DNA from: CALJTV01 sp036821185
GTDB taxonomy: Bacteria > Chloroflexota > Dehalococcoidia > GIF9 > UBA5629
Reading direction: 5' to 3'
DNA length: 64,000 nucleotides
Assembly (NCBI GenBank): GCA_036821185.1
Contig: DAISKD010000001.1
Location: forward strand, 62,001 to 126,000
Position 1 is the stretch's first letter, and each line of letters opens with the position of its first letter. Position numbers and translations under genes: made by a program. Positions 8,646 through 18,081 of this stretch are shown here, one piece after another. The notes under the pieces were generated by a model. That model searched no databases. It was not told the DNA's origin and saw only the letters and a list, made by a program, of their open reading frames with translations.

Positions 8646-9065
8646 TTAAACCCTTCCCCTTGTTCTCTTCGAAGTTAATTCCTGTTTGATAAGGTCCACG
8701 ATTGTATCTGTGGGAGTTCCCGGGCCGAAGACTGCTTTCACCCCCATTTTTTTAAGGAGCGGAACATCCTCGTCAGGGATTATACCCCCGACAACGATCA
8801 AAACATTCCGTTTACCCTTCTTTTTTAGACCTTCAATAATAGGCGGAATAAGCTCCAGATGAGCTCCAGAGAGAATGCTTAAGCCAACTACATCTACATT
8901 TTCTTGGACAGCAGTTTCCACAATCATTTCTGGAGTTTGTCGAATTCCGGTGTAAATAACGTCCATACCGGCATCTTGAAAAGCACGGGCAACAACTTTT
9001 GCTCCCCGGTCGTGACCATCAAGGCCTGGTTTAGCCACCAAGACTCTTATTTTGTTCATTTCCAT
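8646..9065 (-). CDS. Methylmalonyl-CoA mutase, small cobalamin-binding subunit
   Basis: A 139-residue protein equal to the C-terminal B12-binding domain of the mutase. The motif RVLVAKPGLDGHDRGAKVVA supplies the DxHxxG histidine that ligates cobalt, and VVGLSILSGAH and VVGGIIPDEDV complete the Rossmann-like fold. It works as a heterodimer with the large subunit encoded at 9517-11178. The start follows AAGGAGG. It lies 5 bases downstream of the epimerase gene, so the order of transcription is large subunit, epimerase, small subunit. Separate subunits are typical of archaea and many anaerobes. Confidence 0.93.
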   Translation of the reverse strand: MEMNKIRVLVAKPGLDGHDRGAKVVARAFQDAGMDVIYTGIRQTPEMIVETAVQENVDVVGLSILSGAHLELIPPIIEGLKKKGKRNVLIVVGGIIPDEDVPLLKKMGVKAVFGPGTPTDTIVDLIKQELTSKRTRGRV

Positions 9066-9070
9066 TAGAC

Positions 9071-9472
9071 TTACCTCCTTTGGGCAAGCTCGATAAGCAC
9101 CCCTTTGGTTGCCTTAGGGTGAATAAAACCAACCTTACCTGCAAGGCCAGGTCGTCCTTGTTTATCTATCAACTGCACTCCTCTTTCGGCCAAAAGGCAT
9201 AGTTCCTCGTCAATATTGTCAACTTCAAAACAGACATGATGGATACCCTCCCCCCGACTGTCTAAAAATCTGGCTACGCCACTTTCAGGACTAATAGGCT
9301 CTATAAGCTCAATTTCACCACCTTCAACCAAAGATAGGATGGCAGCTTTGACTCCCTGTTCAGGAATAACCTCAATTTTAGCCGGCTTGACACCGAATAG
9401 GTGGTCATAAAGCTGAAGCGCCTCATCTAAATTTTTGACGACAACGGCAACGTGGTGGACTTTCTTTATCAT
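9071..9472 (-). CDS. mce: Methylmalonyl-CoA epimerase
   Basis: This enzyme interconverts (S)- and (R)-methylmalonyl-CoA, linking propionyl-CoA carboxylation to the mutase. The 133 residues form a glyoxalase/VOC fold. It starts MIKKVHHVAVVVKNLDEAL, with metal ligands in the HHVAV, GEIELIEP and GIHHVCFEV segments and the final VLIELAQ. The length is normal. It sits between the two mutase subunits in a three-gene operon, which fixes its substrate better than sequence alone would. A GGGGGAAG ribosome site precedes the ATG. Confidence 0.93.
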   Translation of the reverse strand: MIKKVHHVAVVVKNLDEALQLYDHLFGVKPAKIEVIPEQGVKAAILSLVEGGEIELIEPISPESGVARFLDSRGEGIHHVCFEVDNIDEELCLLAERGVQLIDKQGRPGLAGKVGFIHPKATKGVLIELAQRR

Positions 9473-9516
9473 TCTTCCCCCTATTTGTAAATTTCAATGC
9501 AAATAGCTTGGTATCT

Positions 9517-11178
9517 TTAGAAAACAAAGTACTCCTTCTGGGTGCCAAAAACCTGGCGAAGGACGTCACATATTTCCCCTAAAGTAGCATAACTTTCCAC
9601 ACATTGGATAATGGACGGTAGCGTATTCTCTTTACTTCTGGCAACTTCTTCTAGCTCTTTGAGTACCTTAGCCACTCGAGCATTATCGCGGTTCTTTTTA
9701 ACCTGACTAAGGCGTGCCTTTTGTTTGCGCTCCAGTTCAGCCTCAACCCGAGTTAATCCAGTTATTTTTTGATATGGGGATTGGAATTTGTTAACCCCAA
9801 CTACAATTCGCTGCCCTTCTTCTACTTCCTTCTGATAACGGTAAGAGCTTTCTTGGATCTCCCGTTGCTGGAATCCTTGCTCGATCGCAGCGATAGCTCC
9901 ACCAAGGCGGTCAATTTTATCAATATACTGACTGGCTTCCCGCTCTATAGCGTCGGTGAGGCTTTCTACGAAATAGGAACCGCCCAAAGGGTCAACAGTA
10001 TCACCAATACCACTCTCGTAAGCTAAGATTTGCTGGGTGCGTAGAGCTATAGTAGCAGCTTCTTCAGAAGGTGTGGCATAAGCTTCGTCAAAGGAATTAG
10101 CATGTAAAGATTGGGTGCCACCTAAAATAGCTGCCAATGACTGAATAGCTACCCTCACGATATTGTTATAAGGCTGCTGAGCAGTCAGGGTACAACCAGC
10201 GGTCTGGGTATGGAAACGGAGCATCCAGGAGCGCGGTGCTTTAGCTTTGAATCTCTCCCGCATAATCTTTGCCCAAAGGCGGCGGGCGGCCCTGAATTTA
10301 GCAACTTCTTCAAAAAGATTGTTGTGGCTGGCAAAGAAAAAGGACAATCTCCCAGCGAAAGTATCCACATCCAGACCGGCATCGAGAGCTGCCTGGACAT
10401 AGGCGATGCCATTAGCTAAGGTGAAGGCAACTTCCTGGACTGCTGTTGAACCAGCCTCCCGGATGTGATAACCACTAATGCTGATAGTATTCCAGCGGGG
10501 GAGGTTCTGGCTGCAATATGCAAAAATATCAGTGGTTAAGCGCATAGATGGTCGGGGCGGGAAAATATACGTACCCCGGGCAATATATTCCTTGAGAATG
10601 TCATTTTGGACAGTGCCTTCTAACTTACCTGGATCAAAACCCTGTTTTTTGGCTAAAGCAATATACATTGCTAGCAGGATGGGAGCCGTGGCATTGATGG
10701 TCATAGAAGTACTGACTTTGTCCAAAGGGATTTTATCAAACAAAATTTCCATATCCTGGAGGGTATCTATAGCTACGCCGACCTGTCCCACCTGGCCTTG
10801 GGCCAAAGGGTGGTCAGAGTCATAGCCCATTTGGGTTGGCAGGTCAAAGGCGACGCTTAACCCCATTTGGCCTTGCTCCAGTAAATATCGAAAGCGACGA
10901 TTAGATTCCTCGGCAGTGCCATAGCCAGCATACTGGCGCATGGTCCATAATCTGCCTCGGTACATAGTGGGTTGGATGCCCCGAGTAAAGGGATATTCTC
11001 CAGGATAACCTAAGGAACTATTGTAGTTAAAGTCGAAAAGGTCATCAGGGGTGTAGATAGTATCAATAACTATGCCCGAGGTTGTCTCAAACTTTTCTTG
11101 CCGCTCTGGAAACTGTCTTATAAATTGAGTTAGGGTAGTTTCAACCCATTCTTTTTTACTTCTAGCCTGTATAGCCAT
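9517..11178 (-). CDS. Methylmalonyl-CoA mutase, large subunit
   Basis: This is the catalytic (beta/alpha)8 subunit, which rearranges (R)-methylmalonyl-CoA to succinyl-CoA with adenosylcobalamin. The segments TMYRGRLWTMRQYAGYGTAE, FPPRPSMRLTTDIF and ISISGYHIREAGSTAVQE match true methylmalonyl-CoA mutases. The tyrosine in RQYAG argues against isobutyryl-CoA mutase. I chose ATG 11178 (553 aa) over 11202 because an AGGAGGGG ribosome site lies just before it, inside the longer frame. No MeaB-type chaperone gene is nearby. The operon lies inside the tRNA-Leu half repeats, and its codon usage looks somewhat more AT-rich than its neighbours. Confidence 0.95.
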   Translation of the reverse strand: MAIQARSKKEWVETTLTQFIRQFPERQEKFETTSGIVIDTIYTPDDLFDFNYNSSLGYPGEYPFTRGIQPTMYRGRLWTMRQYAGYGTAEESNRRFRYLLEQGQMGLSVAFDLPTQMGYDSDHPLAQGQVGQVGVAIDTLQDMEILFDKIPLDKVSTSMTINATAPILLAMYIALAKKQGFDPGKLEGTVQNDILKEYIARGTYIFPPRPSMRLTTDIFAYCSQNLPRWNTISISGYHIREAGSTAVQEVAFTLANGIAYVQAALDAGLDVDTFAGRLSFFFASHNNLFEEVAKFRAARRLWAKIMRERFKAKAPRSWMLRFHTQTAGCTLTAQQPYNNIVRVAIQSLAAILGGTQSLHANSFDEAYATPSEEAATIALRTQQILAYESGIGDTVDPLGGSYFVESLTDAIEREASQYIDKIDRLGGAIAAIEQGFQQREIQESSYRYQKEVEEGQRIVVGVNKFQSPYQKITGLTRVEAELERKQKARLSQVKKNRDNARVAKVLKELEEVARSKENTLPSIIQCVESYATLGEICDVLRQVFGTQKEYFVF

Positions 11179-11551
11179 ACCTAGCCCCTCCTGTTTACTC
11201 ATGTCTTTATCTAATTATAGAAGGTCGACCCAACCTTGGCATAGTTCTTGTCCAGATGTCGCTCTCTACCGTATTTGCCATTGGTCGGGATGCTTACCTG
11301 CTCAACTCTCCCTCTTTTAGCTGTGCCCCGTTGGCTTTGGAGCAGAGGCCTTTATCAGCAGCCACCGCTTTTAGTCTCCGGCGGAATAGCCACTAGTGTC
11401 CCCTTATTGCTGTTGTGAGCAGTGCGGCATCGGTCCGGTTTCCATCAGCTACTTTATGAATAATGTCAGGATCGGTCTCAATAAGAAGTATCTTACAACC
11501 AAAGTTGTTATCAGCGCAAGTTTACGCTGCTTTATTGGTCAGGCACTGGTA

Positions 11552-11828
11552 TCAAATATGCTCACCATTCGCCGCGGTGAAACCGGGAAGTACAGACTTG
11601 GGTAGTTTAGGGGGCTACTTTCCTAATCCGATCGTCTTTGGGATAGTCATTTCTGACCAGCCAGTTGCAAAAGGCCCTTACAGCTCGACGGTAAGCGAGC
11701 TTGCCCCCGGCATTGCAGCTCAAATCAACAAGGGACTCGTTCACACCTTCAGGCATTAAATCATACCGTTCGACTAGTGGTTTGAGGCAAGTTTGGTAAA
11801 ATGCTATAGTATGAGGTGAGATGCCCTG
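11552..11828 (-). pseudogene. N-terminal fragment of a tyrosine recombinase
   Basis: The minus-strand frame from about 11828 reads like the SAM-like core-binding domain of XerC/D-type integrases: ISPHTIAFYQTCLKPL, then LAYRRAVRAFCNWLVRNDYP. It hits a stop at 11607, but a +1 shifted frame continues PPKLPKSVLPGFTAANG as in integrase linkers before stopping at 11552. The catalytic domain is absent. This is a decayed integrase next to the tRNA-Leu attachment site, and possibly the one that brought in the mutase segment. Between it and the mutase start (11203-11551) I recognise nothing. Confidence 0.6.
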
Positions 11829-11904
11829 ACTCCTGTGCTGCAAAGGAATTTTGTTAGCAGCTCCTTCTGTCTTTGCTGAGATTTTGTTAACAATTGAGCC
11901 GATT

Positions 11905-12855
11905 TTATACTTGGGGAAGTGCCGGAACTGGCAGACGGGCATGACTTAGGATCATGTGCCGCAAGGCGTGGGGGTTCGAGTCCCCCCTTCCCCACCAAGC
12001 CGACTCATCCGGTTTTGCCGACAAGTTGCCGACATTTTCACGCTCCTGGGGATTGACCAGAAGTTTTAACATCTTGGGACTCATTATCTCCTGCAGGCGT
12101 GCAGCAGCAAGTTTTTGTATGGTGGGTAGCAGATGTCCGTACACATCGAGCGTGAAGGCTGCCGATGAGTGACCTAGCCGCTCCGCCACAACCTTGTCCG
12201 GTATGCCTATTTGTAGAAGCATGCTGGCGTTCAGGTGACGGAGGTCGTGCAAGCGGATACGAGGTACCTGGGCTTTGGAAACAACGCTGGCAAAGGCATG
12301 CACCAATGTAGAAGTGCTTAAGGGAGTGCCATCAAGGTTTGAGAAGACCAGGTCGGTATCTTTTAGCTCACTACCGACAAATGCTTTCTTTTCTTCTTCC
12401 TGTGCTCTGTGCTGGCGCAGTAGCTCGGAGAGAAACAGAGGAAGCTCGACAGCACAGCCCTTGCCAGTCTTAGGTTCTTTATAAAGGTAAGTGCCATCTC
12501 TCAGTCTGGCCAGAGAGCGATTGACAAAAATGCACGAAAAATCCGGGCTGATGTCACACCATCGGAGGGCTAGCGCTTCACCTCTTCTCAAGCCACTGAA
12601 TAGCAGTGTTAGATAAAACACACCATACTGGCTCTGGCGTAAAGCAAAAACGAGTTTCGAAATGTCCCTGGCGCTCAACGACGGCACTTTTCTACGTTGT
12701 ACACGAGGTCGGTTGACAGCCTTGCAGGGATTGACAGCCAGCAGCCCCATTCTCACAGCGTCGCTTAGGGACTTGCTAAGAATGGTGTAGTGGTATTGCA
12801 CTGTTCGCCTGCTTAAAGGAGCGCCATTTCTGCCGCCGTGAGACAATGCGTTCAC
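11905..12855 (-). CDS. Tyrosine recombinase (phage-type integrase), N-terminally truncated
   Basis: The catalytic domain is complete: FSGLRRGEALALRW (Arg), RLHDLRHLNASMLL (HxxR), LGHSSAAFTLDVYGHLL (His and the Tyr nucleophile). The protein begins at GTG 12855 with MNALSHGGRNGAPLSRRTVQ, which corresponds to the middle of the core-binding domain. About 100 N-terminal residues are therefore missing, with an in-frame stop a few codons upstream. An AGGAG site before the GTG could still allow translation of the remnant. The last 31 codons run antisense through tRNA-Leu, the arrangement expected of an integrase lying against its own attachment site. It is probably inactive. Confidence 0.8.
   Translation of the reverse strand: MNALSHGGRNGAPLSRRTVQYHYTILSKSLSDAVRMGLLAVNPCKAVNRPRVQRRKVPSLSARDISKLVFALRQSQYGVFYLTLLFSGLRRGEALALRWCDISPDFSCIFVNRSLARLRDGTYLYKEPKTGKGCAVELPLFLSELLRQHRAQEEEKKAFVGSELKDTDLVFSNLDGTPLSTSTLVHAFASVVSKAQVPRIRLHDLRHLNASMLLQIGIPDKVVAERLGHSSAAFTLDVYGHLLPTIQKLAAARLQEIMSPKMLKLLVNPQERENVGNLSAKPDESAWWGRGDSNPHALRHMILSHARLPVPALPQV
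11912..11947 (+). repeat. Second copy of the 36-bp direct repeat, within intact tRNA-Leu
   Basis: Identical to 8442-8477, offset 3470 bases. Here it is joined to a genuine tRNA 3' half, so this end keeps a functional tRNA gene. Confidence 0.75.
11913..11997 (+). tRNA. tRNA-Leu (anticodon TAG)
   Basis: The acceptor GGGGAAG pairs with CTTCCCC, the discriminator is A and CCA is encoded. The anticodon stem CATGA/TCATG encloses loop CTTAGGA, giving TAG (11947-11949). The long variable arm TGCCGCAAGGCGT is typical of class II leucine tRNA, followed by the T arm GGGGGTTCGAGTCCCCC. It is the attachment target for the flanking mobile segments. Confidence 0.97.
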
Positions 12856-13381
12856 AATATACTCCTGAGTTTAGGACTGGTTGTTGAGAAGCCTGATAAA
12901 GCTAGCTTACTTTCGAAGACCGAAAGGAGGCCATTCGTCGCCCGACGGGTGTGCCTTGCCATCAGACCAAGATGCCCGTGCCGGCGCGGAGCAGGAGACC
13001 CCACACGATAGTAGCCCTTGGGGCAGATACCCGGGAAGGCACCCAACGAGTACGAGGCCATAATTAATCGCAAACTCCTTTCGGCTTCTGAAAGTGATGT
13101 GCCAATGCAGTGTGTCTTGCTCCCGACGCAATACTTTCACATCTTTTGTGGGAGCCACTGCTTCCTGCCCAGTTGTTATAGCTCCCTTTTTCAGTCTGTA
13201 CCTTGCTCATTTTCGTCACTTGGTCGCATAACTCGTGATCACAACCATTGCTTTCGCTATACGTCACCCGCGTGCCTCCACCGCTGGTTGGGATAGCCCG
13301 GTTCGGCAACGAAAGAGTGGTGCTCCGCGTGCTGATCCTGAGCCGGCACCGCGAATGTGACAAGTAGGTCTCAGGACCCTA
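12856..13381. other. Intergenic stretch without recognisable gene
   Basis: About 525 bases between the truncated integrase and the glycosyltransferase remnant. Several open frames exist on both strands, but none resembles a protein family I know and none carries the missing integrase N-terminus. It is best read as decayed mobile DNA. Confidence 0.4.
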
Positions 13382-14319
13382 CTAGGCTCTTGCGAAACGG
13401 CGCCTGGTGGTGTGGTATATCCTAGCGAGTGCATCGAATGCCCTGTCCCCTAGTGAGGCTGCCAAAGCTGCTCCAACGCACCTGACATCGAACGGATATG
13501 CCGCCGCGGCTTTCACGTAGTAGTTTCTTGCCCGTCTGAACTGTCCCATTGAACGGAGTTGTTAGCAACACTGATGTAGTAGCTGGCAAGTAACCTTCTA
13601 TCCTTGTCCCTAATGTTGCGCCAATGCTTCTTGGTGATCAGTTCCAGCCCTTCGGCTGCGGCGTCTAGGTTGCCAAGAAGACTATCTTCTGTTCCACCGT
13701 ACACGATTACCAGGGGCTGGTCTACGCACTTGAACTCATAACACTCCGATATCCTAAGCCATAGTTCCCAGTCTTCGAAGCAGCGAATATTCTCATCAAA
13801 CAGCCCTGCTTTTTCGAAACATTCTCTCCTTACTACGGCGGCTTGAGGTGTCACGTAGTTACCTCTGCAGATGAGGCTGTCATATATCCTGCCGTCCTTC
13901 TTGGTTAGGCTAGGGCCCGGCACATAGGCTACGCTGCCTCCCGCTATTTTCAAAAACCCTGTGTACACAACCCCAACACTTGGAGGGGCCTCTTTGAAAA
14001 TTGCCATCTGCTTGTCAAGCTTCTCCGGGAGCCATACATCATCGCTATCTTGAAACGCAACGTATTTACTAGTTGTAGCGTTGATACCCGTGTTCCGAGC
14101 TGCTGAGACTCCTCTATTTCTGTCATGCTTGATGTATTTTATCCTCGTGTCGTTGAAGCTTGCTACGACCTCTGCCGTCCTGTCCTTAGAACCATCGTCG
14201 ACAACAACGATTTCAAAGTCTTTGTAGGTTTGGTCAAGTACACTCCGAACAGCGCGGCTCAGTGTGTGAGCTCGATTGTACGTAGCGATCACCACGCTAA
14301 GACTCGCGTCAACCGCCAC
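13382..14319 (-). pseudogene. Family 2 glycosyltransferase with a 3' frameshift
   Basis: The frame from 14319 encodes a GT2 (GT-A fold) enzyme that would transfer a sugar from a nucleotide donor. Visible features are LSVVIATYNRAHTLSRAV, the DDGS motif, and FQDSDDVWLP with the metal-binding acidic residues. CFEDWELWLR supplies the acceptor region. The frame stops at 13513, but a shifted frame continues the family's usual C-terminal tail (SMGQFRRARNYYVKAAAAYP onward) to a stop at 13382. A one-base indel in the run AACAACTCC around 13556-13562 explains this. It could be a real mutation or an assembly error. It stands alone among mobile remnants. Confidence 0.7.
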
Positions 14320-14470
14320 TGCGCGTAGTTCCTCCTTTTGTTATGACAAATATCTTCCTGTATGGTGCTCCGAAATTGAAATACCGGACGACACACCCTA
14401 TTCTTGGTGAAAGCCGGCTTACAAGATACCATCCGTCGTCTGTAACTGTCAACTATTGGTCGGCTCTTTG

Positions 14471-14620
14471 TCAAATGTTGTGGAAACAGCTTCGGCATGG
14501 CACAAACCCCAGTAGCATTTTCCTCCAATAGACCTTGGCGTTCTTAAGACCATAGGAAACGCGTTTCAGCATCTTTATCTTGGTATAACAGCCCTCAGTA
14601 AAGCCGTTCTTGTCCAGTTC
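14471..14620 (-). mobile_element. C-terminal remnant of an ISL3-family transposase
   Basis: The minus-strand frame reads LDKNGFTEGCYTKIKMLKR then VSYGLKNAKVYWRKMLLGF before a stop at 14471. This matches the conserved C-terminal end of ISL3-type DDE transposases (NGFxEGxxTKIKxxKRxxYG). About 50 residues survive of about 400, and no terminal repeats are evident. The flanks (14320-14470 and 14621-14707) hold nothing else I can support. Confidence 0.6.
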
Positions 14621-14707
14621 TCAAGGACATCGGGACAACCAGCACCAGATAGTTATCTGTTTGATGTGCGAAGGTTGCTGTGGGAGAACCGTGGACAGGC
14701 GAGAAAC

Positions 14708-15622
14708 TTATGTTCTCTCGCGGAGATAGCGGAAGGCAGAGAGGGCAGCGGTCGCCCCATCGCCAACGGCACTACAGACCTGGCGCGGTGAGTTTGCTCT
14801 AATATCACCGGCGGCAAAGATACCACGAGTGGTCGTTGCCATCAGTTCATTGGTGACAATATGTTCAGTCTCATCAAGGCTAACTATGTCGGCAAAGCAG
14901 CGGGTGTTCGGTTCCAGGCCCACCGCCACGAACACCCCCGCCACATTAAGAACGGACTCTTTACCGGTCTTGACATTCTGTAGCCTGAGTCCGATCACTT
15001 TGTCCTCGCCAATGACCTCTTTCACTACAGTGTCCCAGAGGAACTTGATGCCTTTTCTAAGGAAAGCTTGTCTCTGTAGCGCTTGTGTAGCCCGGAGCTG
15101 GTTCCTGCGGTGTATTACGTAGACATTGCTGGCATGCTCGATCAGTTCCAGGGCATCGGTCAAGGCGGTGTCACCGCCCCCAACCACAGCAACATCAAGG
15201 TCGCGAAAAAGAAAGCCATCGCAAGTGGCACAATAGGACACACCCCGACCGAGCAGTCTGTCTTCACCAGGAACATTTAGTTTCCGGTGCTTCGAGCCAG
15301 CGGCAATTATTACGGCTCGAGCCTCGAAGTCACCCCTGGTCGTGCTGGCTACAAAGCCATTTGCCTGCTTTCTCAGACCGGTGACCTCGGTATTTACGGT
15401 CTCTAGTCCGTACCTCGTTGCCTGCTGGTACATAAGTTCAGCCAGGTCAGCCCCGGCAATCCCCTCGGGGAACCCAGGATAGTTGTCTATCCGGCGCGCA
15501 TTGACAATCTGTCCACCAAACAGTCCGCGTTCTATGAGCAGAGTCTTCAACCCTGCGCGGCAGGCATATAGACCAGCAGTTAGCCCCGCCGGACCACCCC
15601 CGATGATCATGACTTCATACAT
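14708..15622 (-). CDS. trxB: Thioredoxin reductase
   Basis: This FAD enzyme reduces thioredoxin with NADPH in the cytoplasm. The 304-residue protein starts MYEVMIIGGGPAGLTAGLYA (FAD-binding GxGxxG), has the redox pair CATC near residue 137, and an NADPH site VAVVGGGDTALTDALELI. It ends with the second FAD motif GIFAAGDIRANSPRQVCSA. ATG 15622 was chosen because it follows GAGGG and matches the family start; the frame itself extends to 15658. It appears monocistronic, divergent from the histidine kinase. Confidence 0.95.
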   Translation of the reverse strand: MYEVMIIGGGPAGLTAGLYACRAGLKTLLIERGLFGGQIVNARRIDNYPGFPEGIAGADLAELMYQQATRYGLETVNTEVTGLRKQANGFVASTTRGDFEARAVIIAAGSKHRKLNVPGEDRLLGRGVSYCATCDGFLFRDLDVAVVGGGDTALTDALELIEHASNVYVIHRRNQLRATQALQRQAFLRKGIKFLWDTVVKEVIGEDKVIGLRLQNVKTGKESVLNVAGVFVAVGLEPNTRCFADIVSLDETEHIVTNELMATTTRGIFAAGDIRANSPRQVCSAVGDGATAALSAFRYLRERT

Positions 15623-15802
15623 GAGAGCCCTCGCTAATTTAGACTGTCTGTAGTGCACAGATATTGTAGATGATTTCCACAGGCAATTCTACCGAGGGAA
15701 TAGTTGACATAATGTCATTATCCGTGAGGCTATGACTTTAGTCTTAGACGACATAAGAAATTAGTCATATAAGTAAAAATTGAATCTAGCGAAGTTGCTC
15801 AA

Positions 15803-18040
15803 ATGTTTGGCGTTGCCGGGATAAATGTGCTAAAGATAGCTGGTACCCAGGTACTGGGGGAAAACAGGTTTAAGTTACTGGCGGTGCACAGGATGAGAGA
15901 CAAGGGCTTGAGCTTGCGTGCCAAGACGGTTGCCGCTGCGGTTGCCGTGCTTGTGGTGATTATTGCTTTGATCTGTGCAATGTCTGAACTGTTCCTTTTG
16001 AGACCGTTTGCGGAGCTGGAGAAGCAAAACGCGTTGAGAAATATGCAGCGCGCTCTTCTTGCTCTGGATGACAGGCTCGCTTTCCTGGATGTTACAGTCA
16101 AGGACTGGGCATGGTGGGACGACACATATAATTTTGTCCAGACCCGTGACCAGAGCTATATCCAGACCAATCTGGTCGATAGCGCTTTTGCCACGCTGGG
16201 GATAAACATAATAGTGTTTGCCGACAGGTCTGGCGAGATTGTATTCGGCAAAGCCTTTGACCACAGAGAAGTGGGGGAGATGCCCCTCCCTCAGGAATTG
16301 TATGAGCATCTGAAGCCGTCCAGCCTTTTGCTAAGCCACTATACTCTGGAAAGTAATATTTGCGGTATTTTGCTATTGTCAGATAATGTCCTGCTGGTCG
16401 CTTCTCGCCCCGTGCTCACCAGCGAACGGGAAGGTCCCATTCAGGGGACACTGGTCATGGGCAGCTTCTTTGACCTAGAGGCGTTGCGGAGTCTTTCTGA
16501 TAGGGTGCAGGTGTACCTGGGCATGGGCAGGGTAGATAGGGCAGATACTCTGTCTGAATTCAGGGAAGTGCTGCCAAACATGCTGGATGGCAATCCAATG
16601 TATGTCACAGAGCCCAGTCGCCATAGTGTCTCGGCTTATGCCTTGCTCAGGGATATCTACAACCGATCGGCACTGGTTCTCAGGGCGGATATGCCTGGGG
16701 AAGTATATGCTTATGCTCGCACGGCTGTGGGCGCCTTTTTGCTTTATATTTCAGCCGCCGGGTTTGTCTCCGCTGTTATTGCCCTGTTCTTCCTCGACAG
16801 GATGGTACTTTCCAGGCTGAGCGCGTTGAAAAACGCTGCTGCCCGGATCGGTAAGGACCTGCAGGTTTCTCAGCGTCTGCCGGTCACCAGCAATGACGAA
16901 ATTAGTGAACTTGCTAACACTATCAACTTTATGCTGGCACGGATAGAAGAAGGGCAAAGGGCACTCGCTGCCAGCGAGGCGAAGTACCGCACCATCCTGG
17001 ATGAGATGCAGGAAGGCTATCTGGAACTGGACACGGCAGGCAATATTACGTTCTGTAACGACGCAGCTTGCCAGATACTGGGATACCCTGATGGCGGGCT
17101 TATCGGAACACATTTTAAGGCTTATGTCCATCCCGACGACGTTGCCTCGATTTATGAATCGGTCAAACAGACTTGCGAGGCGAAAAGACCGTCCGATATC
17201 TCTTGCCGTTTCTTGCGGAGGGACGGGACCTTAGGATACGCCGAAGTCCATCTGTACCTCAAACTCAGCGAGGATGGCGGTATAGACGGGTTCAGGGTCT
17301 TAGCCCGCGATGTTACCAGGCGGAAATTCCTGGAGCAGCAGATGATAGCTGCCAGCAGACTGGCTATCACCGGGGAGTTAGCTGCCGGCATGGCACACGA
17401 GCTGAATAATCCGCTGACTGGGGTCATCGGCTATGCCCAGCTCTTGATGGCCAGGCCAGACCTTCCCGCCGATGTGAAAAGCGACCTCAGTAAAATACAT
17501 AATGAGGGGCAGAGGGCTGCGAGGATAGTGAGGAACTTGCTGGCTTTTTCCCGTCAGGCCCAGCCTAAGAAGCGGTTGGTCGACATAAATGAGCTAGTCC
17601 AGAAAACTTTGGAGCTGCGTAGTTATGAACTTGCAGCCAGGGGCATCGAGGTGGAAATGAAGCTGTGCCCGGAGATGCCGCGCATTCTCGTCGACTATAA
17701 CCAGATCCAGCAGGTAGTCCTGAATATAATCATCAATGCCGAGCAAGCGCTGAGCCGATTAAATCACCATGGCAAAATAGCGATTGAAACAGGACTGAAG
17801 GAAGGATATGTGGTAATTGCTATCTCAGACAACGGGGCTGGAATTCCTGAAGATATCTCAGATAAGGTCTTCCAGCCGTTCTTCACTACCAAGGGGGTAG
17901 GTGAGGGTAGCGGGCTGGGGCTCAGCGTCTGCCACGGGATTGTGACGGCGCACGGCGGCAAGATCCATTTCCAAAGTAAGGCAGGCCATGGGACCACGTT
18001 TTTTGTTGAACTGCCGGCGATTGATTCGATAGTCGTATAG
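15803..18040 (+). CDS. Membrane sensor histidine kinase (CHASE4-HAMP-PAS-HisKA-HATPase)
   Basis: A first membrane helix lies near residues 45-70. An extracellular region (about 70-300, with VKDWAWWDDTYNFV typical of CHASE4) follows, then a second helix near 305-330, HAMP to about 385, and a PAS domain about 395-505. The HisKA box is GELAAGMAHELNNPLTGVIG (His near 534). The ATPase boxes NIIINAEQAL, DNGAGIP and GEGSGLGLSVCHGIV close the 745-residue protein. The true start may be ATG 15893 (MRDKGLSLRAKTV), which would put the helix at the usual distance. It forms a two-component pair with the HD-GYP regulator 41 bases downstream. The signal is unknown. Confidence 0.9.
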   Translation: MFGVAGINVLKIAGTQVLGENRFKLLAVHRMRDKGLSLRAKTVAAAVAVLVVIIALICAMSELFLLRPFAELEKQNALRNMQRALLALDDRLAFLDVTVKDWAWWDDTYNFVQTRDQSYIQTNLVDSAFATLGINIIVFADRSGEIVFGKAFDHREVGEMPLPQELYEHLKPSSLLLSHYTLESNICGILLLSDNVLLVASRPVLTSEREGPIQGTLVMGSFFDLEALRSLSDRVQVYLGMGRVDRADTLSEFREVLPNMLDGNPMYVTEPSRHSVSAYALLRDIYNRSALVLRADMPGEVYAYARTAVGAFLLYISAAGFVSAVIALFFLDRMVLSRLSALKNAAARIGKDLQVSQRLPVTSNDEISELANTINFMLARIEEGQRALAASEAKYRTILDEMQEGYLELDTAGNITFCNDAACQILGYPDGGLIGTHFKAYVHPDDVASIYESVKQTCEAKRPSDISCRFLRRDGTLGYAEVHLYLKLSEDGGIDGFRVLARDVTRRKFLEQQMIAASRLAITGELAAGMAHELNNPLTGVIGYAQLLMARPDLPADVKSDLSKIHNEGQRAARIVRNLLAFSRQAQPKKRLVDINELVQKTLELRSYELAARGIEVEMKLCPEMPRILVDYNQIQQVVLNIIINAEQALSRLNHHGKIAIETGLKEGYVVIAISDNGAGIPEDISDKVFQPFFTTKGVGEGSGLGLSVCHGIVTAHGGKIHFQSKAGHGTTFFVELPAIDSIVV

Positions 18041-18081
18041 TGGACAAAAAGTGAATTATGCGTTAGAGTAGAGATGGGGAT

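Noticed and set aside
13513..13515. TGA at the end of the glycosyltransferase frame read as selenocysteine
   Set aside because: The residues after the TGA do not continue the family. The family tail is found in the shifted frame instead, so an indel explains it.
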